Source: UBA6168 sp041741095 (GTDB lineage Bacteria > Bacteroidota > Bacteroidia > Chitinophagales > Saprospiraceae). From it: DNA of 64,000 nt. The DNA is taken from contig JBGSKQ010000039.1 of the NCBI GenBank assembly GCA_041741095.1, forward strand, positions 1-64,000, given 5' to 3'. The stretch's first letter is position 1; each line of letters starts with the position of its first letter. The notes under the pieces are model-generated. The model was given only the letters and a program-made list of their open reading frames with translations. It was not told where the DNA came from and searched no databases. The position numbers and the translations under genes were made by a program. This document shows, one piece after another, positions 1 to 8,116 of the stretch.

Positions 1-100
1 AGTCGTGGCAGGCATTGGGACTGGGAAGATAAAGAAGCCCGGTTGGAAAATTTTCCAACCGGGCTTCTTTATCTTCCCAGTCCCAATGCCTGCCACGACT
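1..100. repeat. Perfect 100-bp palindrome at the window edge
   Basis: Bases 51-100 are the exact reverse complement of bases 1-50, with no spacer (centre AAAATTTT at 47-54). The inner 40 bp (31-70) look like an ordinary Rho-independent terminator: a GC-rich stem flanked by AAAGAAG/CTTCTTT. It would serve the protease gene that ends at 149 on the minus strand. A terminator does not explain perfect pairing out to position 1. The left limit cannot be judged because the window starts there. A fold-back assembly artefact at a contig end is a real alternative. Confidence 0.9.
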
Positions 101-103
101 ACC

Positions 104-146
104 AGACTGTGGACTGAAGACTGTGGACTGCGGACTGTGGACTGAA
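104..146. repeat. Short-word repeat array, family C (GACTGTGGACTG words)
   Basis: About four imperfect copies of a GACTGTGGACTGAA-like word stand in tandem between the palindrome and the stop codon of the protease gene. The same words, in both orientations, recur at 60889-60976 and as AGTCCGCAGT inside mfd (2764) and murF-alr (38819). No function is known to me. Confidence 0.7.
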
Positions 147-148
147 AC

Positions 149-1273
149 CTACCTCCTAAAATCCGTCTCCTTAGGCATTTCTTTCAGTTGAACGTCGTCT
201 TTCCTGATTTTTTTGCCGTAGCGGATAATGTCCAATGAAACCATATCGCCAGGGCGGAAACGGGCCACTTGTTCCTGTAGCTCGGGCACGGAAGCTGTTT
301 TGATGCCGTTGATGCCGACAATGACATCGTTCATTTGCAGGCCAGCGTCAGCGGCGCTGCTGCCTTCGTTGACGTCGGAAACAAAGACACCTTCTACGGA
401 AGGCAGATCCAAGTCGGCAGCTATTTCGTTGCTCACTTCCCGGATGCTCACGCCCAGAATGGCACGTTTTACCTCACCATGCTCCCGTAGGTCACGTATG
501 ATTTTTTTTACCAAATTGGATGGAATTGCAAAAGAGTAGCCTTCGTAGCCGCCTGTTTCGCTCATGATGGCGGAATTGATGCCGACCAGTTCGCCAGCCA
601 TATTGACCAAAGCGCCACCGCTATTGCCAGGGTTGACCACGGCGTCGGTTTGGATAAAACTTTCTATGGAATAAAGGCCACGCAAAATGTCAATGTTGCG
701 GCCCTTGGCGCTCACTATACCTGCTGTCACGGTGGAAGTCAGGTTAAAAGGGTTGCCAACGGCAAGCACCCATTCCCCCACTTGCACATCATCAGAATCA
801 CCGTAGCGAATGACGTGCAGGTCAGGAGCATCTATTTTTAACAAAGCCAAATCGGTATAGGGGTCTTTGCCGACGACTTCTGCAGTATAGATGCGTTTGT
901 TGTAAAGCGTTACCTCTACTTTCCCGCCCCCATCTACCACGTGGTTGTTGGTAATGATGTAGCCATCCGGCGAAACGATGACACCAGATCCGCCTGAAAC
1001 CGGGTCGTAACTTGAGCGGCTTTTCACCATGATGTTCACTACAGCTTGGGTCACTTCGTTGGCGGTGGCCACGAAGTCTTCAGGCACTGAAAAAGTGGCG
1101 GCGGGCTTGGTGTTGACCGGCCCGTACTTTAAACCCGCCAGCTGGACGGTCGGGGCGGGTTTGGACAGTTCTTCTGCGACAGAAGATTTCAGGCCGTTAA
1201 AAAGGAAGAGTGTAAAAGCTGCATTGAGCAACAAAGTAGCAACGATGGCCAATCCAATTTTTTTCATAGACAT
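149..1273 (-). CDS. HtrA/DegS-like trypsin-type serine protease with one PDZ domain
   Basis: This is a periplasmic quality-control protease of the S1C (HtrA) family. Residues 4-25 form an uncleaved anchor or signal peptide. The protease domain (about 65-250) shows the triad His111 (TNNHVV), Asp141 (DLALL) and Ser218 (GNSGG). One PDZ domain follows (about 270-360, with GVFVSDVNEGSSAADAGL). At 374 aa it is DegS-sized, shorter than the two-PDZ DegP proteins. Met3 at 1267 is an equally good start. It is transcribed alone, away from mfd, and its 3' end faces the palindrome. The substrate cannot be read from sequence. Confidence 0.93.
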   Translation of the reverse strand: MSMKKIGLAIVATLLLNAAFTLFLFNGLKSSVAEELSKPAPTVQLAGLKYGPVNTKPAATFSVPEDFVATANEVTQAVVNIMVKSRSSYDPVSGGSGVIVSPDGYIITNNHVVDGGGKVEVTLYNKRIYTAEVVGKDPYTDLALLKIDAPDLHVIRYGDSDDVQVGEWVLAVGNPFNLTSTVTAGIVSAKGRNIDILRGLYSIESFIQTDAVVNPGNSGGALVNMAGELVGINSAIMSETGGYEGYSFAIPSNLVKKIIRDLREHGEVKRAILGVSIREVSNEIAADLDLPSVEGVFVSDVNEGSSAADAGLQMNDVIVGINGIKTASVPELQEQVARFRPGDMVSLDIIRYGKKIRKDDVQLKEMPKETDFRR

Positions 1274-1800
1274 TAAGATTTCGGGTGATTAGTTGAATGC
1301 ATTGCCTCGGCTTTCTGAGACAGCACCACGGGGGAGGTGGATTTGGCAAGCCTTTTCCATCTGCCCTGAATTTTAGCTGCTATTGCAAATACGAAGACCA
1401 AGCCTAAAATATTTCAAGCAATACGCTATAAACGAAAGCAATAGCGGTTATTTCTACAAAACAGCCAATTTTTTTTGAAAAAAGCCAGCGATAGATAGAT
1501 AAATGGCGGCTTAGGGAGCAGAAAACGCATAAATGCTGGAGTGTTACTCTTCAATCGGAGCTTTTTGTCATTTTAAAGTCAAGACACTGACTGCTGAGTA
1601 TTTGCGCTAAACCATCAGAGAATTGCTTTGTTAAATGACCGTTTCAAAACGAATTGAATCTGCCCTTTTTTAAAGATATTTTGATACCCCTTAAGTTTTA
1701 TGATTTTAGTTGGTGAAAAAGAGTCCCGGCAAGGCTTCGGCTGCGCCGGGATTTTTTTTTGGAAAAAACCCCCTAAGCCTTTCTGTTCTCTCGTTTACCT
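1274..1800. other. 527-bp divergent intergenic region between the HtrA gene and mfd
   Basis: No credible coding sequence is seen. The part near the protease gene should hold its promoter, but I found no clear box. The mfd-proximal part holds a plus-strand TTG at 1654-1656, 20 nt before ATATTTTG (1677-1684, one mismatch to TAnnTTTG), and then a terminator-like hairpin at 1724-1760. Together these could give a transcript of roughly 70 nt, either a small RNA or an mfd leader. Confidence 0.5.
1724..1760 (+). terminator. Intrinsic terminator upstream of mfd
   Basis: TCCCGGC (1724-1730) pairs with GCCGGGA (1745-1751). The inner loop contains a GCTTCGGC tetraloop hairpin, and nine T residues follow at 1752-1760. 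It points toward mfd, yet no annotated plus-strand gene precedes it. It therefore ends either a small RNA or a regulated leader. Confidence 0.75.
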
Positions 1801-1803
1801 TTG
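1796..1803 (+). promoter_or_regulatory. -7 box TACCTTTG directly in front of mfd
   Basis: The box matches the Bacteroidota -7 consensus TAnnTTTG. It ends 6 nt before the GTG at 1810, so the transcript would be leaderless or nearly so. I found no TTG at the usual 19-21 nt upstream, which weakens the call. Confidence 0.5.
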
Positions 1804-1809
1804 CCGCCC

Positions 1810-4800
1810 GTGACAAACCTCGACCGCATCCTTGCACTCTACCGGGACGACCAGCGCACCAAAAAAATTACGGATGCCCTGCGTTCCGCCAACACTCCGC
1901 CCACCCGCTTACAACTCAGCGGGATGGCCGGTGCCCAGGAATCCTTTGTCTTTGCCGGAACCTACCTCGCCGATCCACGCCCCCAGTTGTGGATAGCAAA
2001 CGATAAGGAGGAGGCTGCCTATTTCCAAAATAACCTCGTCAACCTGCTCGATAAAAAGCCCGTCCGATTTTTCCCCGATTCGTTCAAGCGGCCCATGTAT
2101 TTCGAGGAACTGAACAATACCAATGTGCTGGAACGCACCGAGGCCATTAATAAGATTATATCGCCCACCGCCTCGCCTGAAATCCTTGTCACCTATCCAG
2201 AAGCTTTATTTGAAAAAGTGGTGGCCCCGCATGTGCTGGAAGAAACCCGCATGGAGATAGCCCAGGGCAATAAGATGGATGTGGATTTTATGATTGAAAT
2301 GCTGGTGGAATACGGCTTCAAACGAGAGGATTTTGTCTATGAACCGGGGCAGTTTTCCATCCGGGGCGCTATCGTGGATATTTTTTCCTACGGAAACGAT
2401 TACCCATACCGTATTGAGCTTTTTGATGAGGACGTAGAAACCATCCGCACCTTCGATCCGCTTACGCAATTATCCGTGCAGAATATCTCCAAGGTATCCA
2501 TTGTGCCGAACATCAACACCAAGTTTAATAGAGAACAAAAAGTGTCGCTCCTGGCAGTTTTAAAACCAGAAACGGTCGTGTGGGTAAAGGATTTCCAAGT
2601 AGTGGTGGACAAGCTGCAAAAGTGCTTTGAGGAAGCCGAAAAATTTGCCAAAACCCTGCCACTGCTGGACGAGAGCGAATTGGGCGAAATCTTCCGTGAC
2701 CGTGCCTTTATACGTCCGCACGAGGTGGTGGAGGACATTCGGAAGTTCTGTATTGTCAGTCTTGAGTCCGCAGTTTCGAGCGCAGCGAGAACCCCAAACT
2801 CGCTTCGGGGCGGCACTCCACAGTCGGAGGTTGTTGAGGGTGGGAATTCTCTCATTCTCTCATTCTCTCATTCTCTCATTTTCCAAGGCAAGACCCAGCC
2901 CAGTTTCAACAAAAACTTCCCACTGCTCATTGAAAACCTGAACGACAATGTGGCACAGGGCATCGAGAATTTCATATTCACCGACAACCCCAAGCAGATA
3001 GAACGCTTTTACGCTATTTTCGAGGATTTGGGCCTCCCCGCTTCCCAAGTAGGTGTAAAGTTTGAGCCTGTCATGAAGGCCATTAGCGAGGGCTTCATTG
3101 ATTTGGATTTAAAAATCGCCTGCTACACTGACCACCAGATTTTCCAACGGCACCACCACTACCGCTTGCGGCAGGGCTTTACGGCTGACAAGGCGTTGAA
3201 CCTGAAACTCTTGCGGGAACTGCAGCCGGGCGACTTCGTGGTGCATATAGACCACGGTGTGGGGCGGTATTCGGGTTTGGAAAAAATAACCGTGAACGGC
3301 CACACGCAGGAATCGGTGCGCATTTTTTACAAAAACAATGATGTGCTGTATGTGAGCATCAACTCGCTGCACAAAATCTCCCGCTATACCAGCAAGGACG
3401 GAACTCCTCCCACCCTCAACAAACTCGGCTCCGAAACCTGGCAAGCCCTGAAAAGCAAGGCCAAGAAGAAGGTCAAGGACATTGCGAAGGAGCTTATCAA
3501 GCTTTACGCTCTGCGCAAGGCTGCCAAAGGCCACCCTTTCCCCCCCGACAATTATTTGCAAACAGAACTGGAGGCCTCCTTCATTTATGAGGACACACCC
3601 GACCAGGAAAAAGCGACCGTTGACGTAAAAGAGGACATGATGAAACCTTATCCGATGGACCGTCTCATCTGTGGCGATGTGGGTTTTGGAAAAACGGAAG
3701 TGGCCATTCGGGGAGCGTTCAAAGCAGTGACCGATGGCAAACAGGTGGCTATTTTGGTACCTACTACCATCCTGGCCTTGCAGCATTACAAAACATTTTC
3801 CGAGCGCTTGGCCGAGTTTAAATTGAACATTGAATATGTGAACCGTTTCAAAAGTGCCAAAGAGAAAACGGAGATTTATAAAAATCTGGAAGAAGGTAAA
3901 GTTGACATCATCATCGGCACACACGCCTTGTTGAGCAAAGAGGTGAAATTCAAGGATTTGGGCTTGCTCGTCATTGACGAAGAGCAAAAATTTGGCGTGA
4001 CGTCCAAGGAAAAACTGCGGAACCTAAAGGTGAACGTGGACACGCTGACGCTGACCGCTACGCCTATCCCCCGTACCCTCCAGTTCAGTCTGATGGCGGC
4101 CCGTGACCTTTCCATCATCCGCACACCGCCGCCCAACCGCCAGCCCATCCACACCGAAATCAGGGTGTTCAGCGAAGCCTTGATCAAAGACGCCATTTAC
4201 AAAGAGGTGCAACGGGGCGGGCAGATCTTTTTTGTGCATAACCGGGTGAAAACACTGCCCGACATTACCGCCCTTATCAAACGGCTTTGCCCCGATGTGG
4301 ACGTGGAATTGGCGCACGGCCAAATGGAAAGCGACAAGTTGGAACAAACCCTAATTGACTTTATTGACCGCAAGTTCGACGTGCTGGCCTGTACCAATAT
4401 CATCGAAACGGGCCTTGACATCCCAAACGCCAATACGATGATCATCAACGACGCCCACCAGTTTGGCCTCAGCGATTTGCACCAGTTGCGGGGGCGCATC
4501 GGGCGCTCTAATAAAAAAGCGTATTGCTACCTTTTTTGCCCTCCTACCTCTGTGCTCACGCACGATGCCCGCAAGCGCCTGAAGACCATCGAGGAATTCA
4601 GCGACCTGGGCAGCGGTTTTGAAATCGCCATGCGTGACCTCGACATCAGGGGGGCGGGCAACCTGCTCGGCGCTGAACAAAGTGGCTTCATTGCCGATAT
4701 AGGTTATGAAACCTTCCAGCGCATTTTGGAAGAAGCCGTGCAGGAATTGAAGGAAACGGACTTCAAGGACTTGTTTAAAGAAGAATTTGACAAAAAGAAA

Positions 4801-5286
4801 ACTTACATCCGGGACGTGGTCGTTGACACCGACGTGGAAATGCTCATCCCCGACGACTATGTGAGCGCCGTACAGGAGCGCCTGAGCCTGTACACTGCAT
4901 TGGATCAAATTGAAACAGAGGAGGAATTGGTCAAATTCGGCGAGCAGTTGCGGGATCGGTTTGGCAAAATACCAGAAGAGGTAAAAGAGCTGTTTGATGG
5001 GCTGCGCCTGAGGTGGGTTGCAAGGGAATTGGGCTTTGAGCGCATCATTTTGAAAAATGGCAAGCTGCGTTGCTATTTTGTGGAAAACCCGCAGTCTCCC
5101 TACTACGACAGCACAATTTTCCAGCAGGTGTTCCAGTTTATTGGCACATTGGGCCAGAAAAATGGCCTCGGCCTGAAAAAGTCGCCCCGCAGCCTCATCA
5201 TGACCAGGGACGAAGTAAGGACCCTGAAAGGGGCGAGGAAAATTTTGGAAATCATAAAATCGGCCATCTCGCTAAAGCCCGCATAA
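1810..5286 (+). CDS. mfd: Transcription-repair coupling factor Mfd
   Basis: Mfd removes RNA polymerase stalled at DNA lesions and recruits UvrA. A UvrB-like N-terminal module is followed by the RNAP-interaction domain (GDFVVHIDHGVGRYSG, from nt 3229), a RecG-type motor with Walker A GDVGFGKTE and the DEEQ box VIDEEQKFG, a second helicase domain, and the TRCF C-terminal domain. GTG at 1810 is preferred because the in-frame TTG at 1801 lies inside the -7 box. The protein is somewhat longer than I would expect for Bacteroidota, because about 45 residues encoded by nt 2753-2890 consist of intergenic-type repeat sequence. The frame stays open through the insert. Confidence 0.97.
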   Translation: MTNLDRILALYRDDQRTKKITDALRSANTPPTRLQLSGMAGAQESFVFAGTYLADPRPQLWIANDKEEAAYFQNNLVNLLDKKPVRFFPDSFKRPMYFEELNNTNVLERTEAINKIISPTASPEILVTYPEALFEKVVAPHVLEETRMEIAQGNKMDVDFMIEMLVEYGFKREDFVYEPGQFSIRGAIVDIFSYGNDYPYRIELFDEDVETIRTFDPLTQLSVQNISKVSIVPNINTKFNREQKVSLLAVLKPETVVWVKDFQVVVDKLQKCFEEAEKFAKTLPLLDESELGEIFRDRAFIRPHEVVEDIRKFCIVSLESAVSSAARTPNSLRGGTPQSEVVEGGNSLILSFSHSLIFQGKTQPSFNKNFPLLIENLNDNVAQGIENFIFTDNPKQIERFYAIFEDLGLPASQVGVKFEPVMKAISEGFIDLDLKIACYTDHQIFQRHHHYRLRQGFTADKALNLKLLRELQPGDFVVHIDHGVGRYSGLEKITVNGHTQESVRIFYKNNDVLYVSINSLHKISRYTSKDGTPPTLNKLGSETWQALKSKAKKKVKDIAKELIKLYALRKAAKGHPFPPDNYLQTELEASFIYEDTPDQEKATVDVKEDMMKPYPMDRLICGDVGFGKTEVAIRGAFKAVTDGKQVAILVPTTILALQHYKTFSERLAEFKLNIEYVNRFKSAKEKTEIYKNLEEGKVDIIIGTHALLSKEVKFKDLGLLVIDEEQKFGVTSKEKLRNLKVNVDTLTLTATPIPRTLQFSLMAARDLSIIRTPPPNRQPIHTEIRVFSEALIKDAIYKEVQRGGQIFFVHNRVKTLPDITALIKRLCPDVDVELAHGQMESDKLEQTLIDFIDRKFDVLACTNIIETGLDIPNANTMIINDAHQFGLSDLHQLRGRIGRSNKKAYCYLFCPPTSVLTHDARKRLKTIEEFSDLGSGFEIAMRDLDIRGAGNLLGAEQSGFIADIGYETFQRILEEAVQELKETDFKDLFKEEFDKKKTYIRDVVVDTDVEMLIPDDYVSAVQERLSLYTALDQIETEEELVKFGEQLRDRFGKIPEEVKELFDGLRLRWVARELGFERIILKNGKLRCYFVENPQSPYYDSTIFQQVFQFIGTLGQKNGLGLKKSPRSLIMTRDEVRTLKGARKILEIIKSAISLKPA
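2753..2890 (+). repeat. In-frame insertion in mfd made of two repeat families
   Basis: Nucleotides 2764-2819 match 38819-38874 in murF-alr at 46 of 56 positions. They are followed by five tandem CTCATT-type words at 2848-2882 (family D), which also stand in front of the nucleotidyltransferase gene at 28370-28402. The encoded stretch (SLESAVSSAARTPNS, then SLILSFSHSLIF) resembles no Mfd domain and lies between the UvrB-like module and the RNAP-interaction domain. An imperfect outer stem, GAGTCCGC with GCGGCACTC, gives it hairpin potential. Confidence 0.8.
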
Positions 5287-5437
5287 AAATTTGCTTATCA
5301 AAAATGGAAAATCCTTAGATTCGCACTGCTTCCCTGCTTATTCCGATCACCGCCTATTCCCTTTAAAATTTTTATCTTGAAATCCATTTGAACAAAAAAC
5401 AAAGCGGCATGGCCGCATAGCAACCACTATAACGAAT

Positions 5438-6091
5438 ATGAAAAAACTCATTCTGCTTTGTATTATAAGCTTTCCTATTGGCCTCATTGCCCAGCGTATG
5501 GAAGTCGGCCTTTTTTCAGGCTTCGCCAATTATCAGGGCGACCTGACCGAACCCCCCATCGAAATCGGTGAGACAAGCCTTTCCTTTGGTTTTTTTGCTC
5601 GCTACAACGCCACGCCAAAATTCAGGGTAAAAGCCAACGCCTACTATGGCCTCGTTTCGGGTGACGATGCCAATTCAACAGGCCGCTTCATGACCCGTGG
5701 CTGGCGCTTTGAATCCAAATTGTTGGAGACTACCGCTCAATTGGAATTCCACCCCATCGGTAAAGATGTTTATGGCAATGGCGGCGTTTTCCATGCCGGT
5801 ATTTCACCCTATGTCGCACTGGGCATCGGCGGGGTTTTTATCAATTCGGAAGTGATAGTGCCGGATGCAGATAAATCGAAATTTCCAGAGTCGGGGGCGA
5901 GCAGCGTGGCGTTGTCCCTGCCCATGGTAGTGGGCATTCGCATTGATGCCTTTGAACACATGTCATTGGGTATCGAATGGGGTTGGCGGGCAACGTTCAA
6001 CGACTACATAGACGGCGTGAGCAAAAATGGCAATCCGGACAAAAATGACTGGTACGTATTCATCGGAGGCTCGCTGGCTTATGTTTTTTAA
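5438..6091 (+). CDS. DUF6089-type outer-membrane beta-barrel protein
   Basis: A clear signal peptide (residues 1-19, ending at IAQ) is followed by alternating aromatic/polar strands (MEVGLFSGFANYQGDL, FGFFARYNATPKFRV) that end in the aromatic-terminated strand IGGSLAYVF, typical of Bacteroidota outer-membrane barrels. It looks paralogous to the protein at 37088-37819, sharing NYQGD/NYLGD, SGDD and the ALGIGGVFINSE/VGLGVAFASPE pattern. The family function is unknown. It lies 150 bp after mfd, is probably transcribed on its own, and converges with the next gene. Confidence 0.85.
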   Translation: MKKLILLCIISFPIGLIAQRMEVGLFSGFANYQGDLTEPPIEIGETSLSFGFFARYNATPKFRVKANAYYGLVSGDDANSTGRFMTRGWRFESKLLETTAQLEFHPIGKDVYGNGGVFHAGISPYVALGIGGVFINSEVIVPDADKSKFPESGASSVALSLPMVVGIRIDAFEHMSLGIEWGWRATFNDYIDGVSKNGNPDKNDWYVFIGGSLAYVF

Positions 6092-6101
6092 TAAAAGAAA
6101 A

Positions 6102-6698
6102 CTATAAAGCTGGAGCATTTTGGCTCAAAAGGTCGGTAGCCACGGCGTCCAGTTCCTTGTAAAATTCCTCGCCATATTTTCTGATAAGTGCTTCTTTTAC
6201 AAAGCGGTAGATGGGCAATTGGGCCGATTCGCCGGCTTGGCAGGCTGGCGAGCAGATGTCCCAGCGGTCGTAGTTCAAGGCCTCAAAACCCACGGCCTCA
6301 TTTTTTGAAACACGGATAGGATAAAGGTGGCAGGAAATGGGCTTGCGAAAATTGGTCGCTCCGGCTTCCCATGCTTTTTCGATGCCGCATTTGGCGATTC
6401 CTCTTTCATCAAAAGTCAAATAGGCGCAGGCACCGTCTTCCAAAAGTGCCGTACCGAAGCCGTCCATTTTGTCAAACCAAGTGAACAGGCCCTTTTTCTC
6501 CAAAACTTCAATGCCCTCAGCCCTCAAAAAGGGTTTGACTTCCTCGTAAACCTGCTTGAGCGTCTCCAATTCCTCATCTTCAAGCGGTGCCCCAAAGTCG
6601 CCTTCCCAGCAACAAGCGCCCTTGCAGGCATCCAGTTTGCACAGGAATTGCTCCCTGATCAAATCGTCGCTTACGAGTATTTGCTGTATTAAAAACAT
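6102..6698 (-). CDS. DUF3109 family cysteine-rich protein
   Basis: The 198-aa protein is conserved in Bacteroidota and of unknown role. It carries many cysteines: C20, C25, C29 and C30 (CKLDACKGACC), then single Cys in DGACAY, AKCGIE and PISCHLYP, and a final CSPAC. The spacing suggests a metal or Fe-S site, as in YkgJ-like proteins, but that is inference. There is no signal peptide. Its start codon lies at the edge of a family A repeat array, and it converges with the barrel gene at 6091. Confidence 0.85.
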   Translation of the reverse strand: MFLIQQILVSDDLIREQFLCKLDACKGACCWEGDFGAPLEDEELETLKQVYEEVKPFLRAEGIEVLEKKGLFTWFDKMDGFGTALLEDGACAYLTFDERGIAKCGIEKAWEAGATNFRKPISCHLYPIRVSKNEAVGFEALNYDRWDICSPACQAGESAQLPIYRFVKEALIRKYGEEFYKELDAVATDLLSQNAPAL

Positions 6699-6800
6699 GG
6701 TTGAAAGATTGAATGGCTAAATGGTTGGATGGCTGAATGGTTAGGAGGTTCACGATGTGTGGGCAGCCATTTAACCATGAAGCCATTTAGCCATCCCAAA
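6699..6800. repeat. Family A short-word array between DUF3109 and DUF4350 genes
   Basis: The whole gap is built from words such as ATGGCTAAATGGTTGG and ATGGCTGAATGG on the left and the complementary AACCATGAAGCCATTTAGCCAT on the right (each word imperfect), so it can fold into a long imperfect hairpin. Similar sequence fills 29310-29341 and 40718-40783. Confidence 0.8.
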
Positions 6801-8093
6801 TCACTTGCATTTTTTATAAAACTGCTCCATCAATTGGTGAAAGTCCACAAGGGTGTTTTCCGAAACAAAGCCGGACCTTTCTATGTTGCGGTGCAGCATC
6901 AAAATTTTATTCAAGGCATCTTCCGGCACTTCTGCAATGGCGGCCAGTGTTTTGGTGAAATGATGGTCCAAATCTTTGGTCGGCAGGTGGTAGCGTTCCC
7001 GCACGAAGCCGAGGAAAAGCTTCATTTTTTGCAGTGCCAGTTGTTTGTGGTTGTTTTGGTTAAAATACAGGCGGCCAATGGTGCCGATAAATTCCAGGGA
7101 AGTATTGGTGTTTTGCTCTAAAACCGGGATGATGCGCTGCCGCCGTTTTGCCCTAAAAACAAGGTAAAAAATGGCCATTCCAAGCAAGGTGTACCAGGCC
7201 CATGCCAGCGGCGGCTGCGAAAGGATGTATTTCAAGGGGCTTTCGCTGTAATTGCGCTGCCTGCGGGCCGGGCGGTCAAAACGGCTGCTGTAGTTGTCCC
7301 ACAAGATAGGTGCTGTGGGCAAATGCGAAAAAACCTTGGCCGCATAGTCCATGCCTTCCTCCCTCACGAGGTGGTAATTGGTAAAGGCAATGGGCGTTGT
7401 ATGAAAATAGAATGCACCTTTGCCATAAGTAGCTTTGGCAAAATTGATAAACGAGTCTTTTTGCATCGTGCCGAGGCTGGCAAAAACAGTTTGCCCTTCG
7501 CAAAACAAATCGGGTGGTAGGTAGTCCCAGTTGTAGTTGCCGACCGCTTGCCATGCCCAATATTTATAAGAAAAGCCCTCTTCCTTGCGCAGTTCAGGGT
7601 GAACGAAATTCAGCACTGTAGCCGAGTCGCTCACATAATTCTCATAATACATCGTGTCTTGGTAGGCCGTGAAATTGGCGCATTCATATTTCCCCAAGGT
7701 ATCAAGGAGGGGATATGGTACTTGTTGGCAGGCGATGAATGCATGGCCGCCCCGATTGACAAAATTTAACAGCGCCGCCATTTCAAGTGAATCAGCGGAA
7801 AACCAGGAGCCGATATACATATAATTTGCCGGGGTGGTTTGCTGGTCGAGCCTGGCGGACAGGCTATCTTTTACGGCTTCAAATTTTTCCCCAGGAAAAT
7901 AATCTTGTAGCAAATTGGAAACGAGCCATGTGCCATAAGGGTCTTTGCTTTTTGGGCGGAAATGCTCCCACCAGTTGTGCCGTTTGCCGCAACTGTTTAA
8001 AAGAACGATAGCCAAGCACCCCGCCAGGCAGGCAAACCATTTGCTTGTTCCCTTGATTTGTTGCTTCTGTACAATGGCTTGGCCGTTCATCAT
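6801..8093 (-). CDS. DUF4350 domain lipoprotein/membrane protein
   Basis: The N-terminal region holds a lipoprotein-like signal (hydrophobic stretch to LLNSCGK, Cys35) preceded by a rather long charged segment. Then comes DPYGTWLVSNLLQDYFP, typical of DUF4350, and a GldG-like fold with GGHAFIACQ. A transmembrane helix at about 293-311 (LAWAWYTLLGMAIFYLVFRA) precedes a helical cytoplasmic tail. DUF4350 proteins are often linked to MoxR/DUF58 or gliding genes, but neither is nearby here. It sits 23 nt after the aldehyde dehydrogenase gene and is probably co-transcribed. Function is not known. Confidence 0.85.
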   Translation of the reverse strand: MMNGQAIVQKQQIKGTSKWFACLAGCLAIVLLNSCGKRHNWWEHFRPKSKDPYGTWLVSNLLQDYFPGEKFEAVKDSLSARLDQQTTPANYMYIGSWFSADSLEMAALLNFVNRGGHAFIACQQVPYPLLDTLGKYECANFTAYQDTMYYENYVSDSATVLNFVHPELRKEEGFSYKYWAWQAVGNYNWDYLPPDLFCEGQTVFASLGTMQKDSFINFAKATYGKGAFYFHTTPIAFTNYHLVREEGMDYAAKVFSHLPTAPILWDNYSSRFDRPARRQRNYSESPLKYILSQPPLAWAWYTLLGMAIFYLVFRAKRRQRIIPVLEQNTNTSLEFIGTIGRLYFNQNNHKQLALQKMKLFLGFVRERYHLPTKDLDHHFTKTLAAIAEVPEDALNKILMLHRNIERSGFVSENTLVDFHQLMEQFYKKCK

Positions 8094-8116
8094 TCATTGT
8101 TTATAGTTCATCGTTC
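8086..8116. repeat. Family B short-word array between two co-directional genes
   Basis: Words of the ATTCATTGTTTATAGTTCATCGTT type fill the gap between the dehydrogenase stop (8117) and the DUF4350 start, and include the ATG itself. Related arrays lie at 22970-23041, 36112-36147 and 37048-37080. Confidence 0.65.

Noticed and set aside
3109..3987. Open frame of 292 codons on the minus strand
   Set aside because: It is antisense to the RNAP-interaction and helicase parts of mfd.
6699..6800. CRISPR array
   Set aside because: The repeats are imperfect 15-16-nt words without spacers, partly inverted, which does not fit CRISPR structure.
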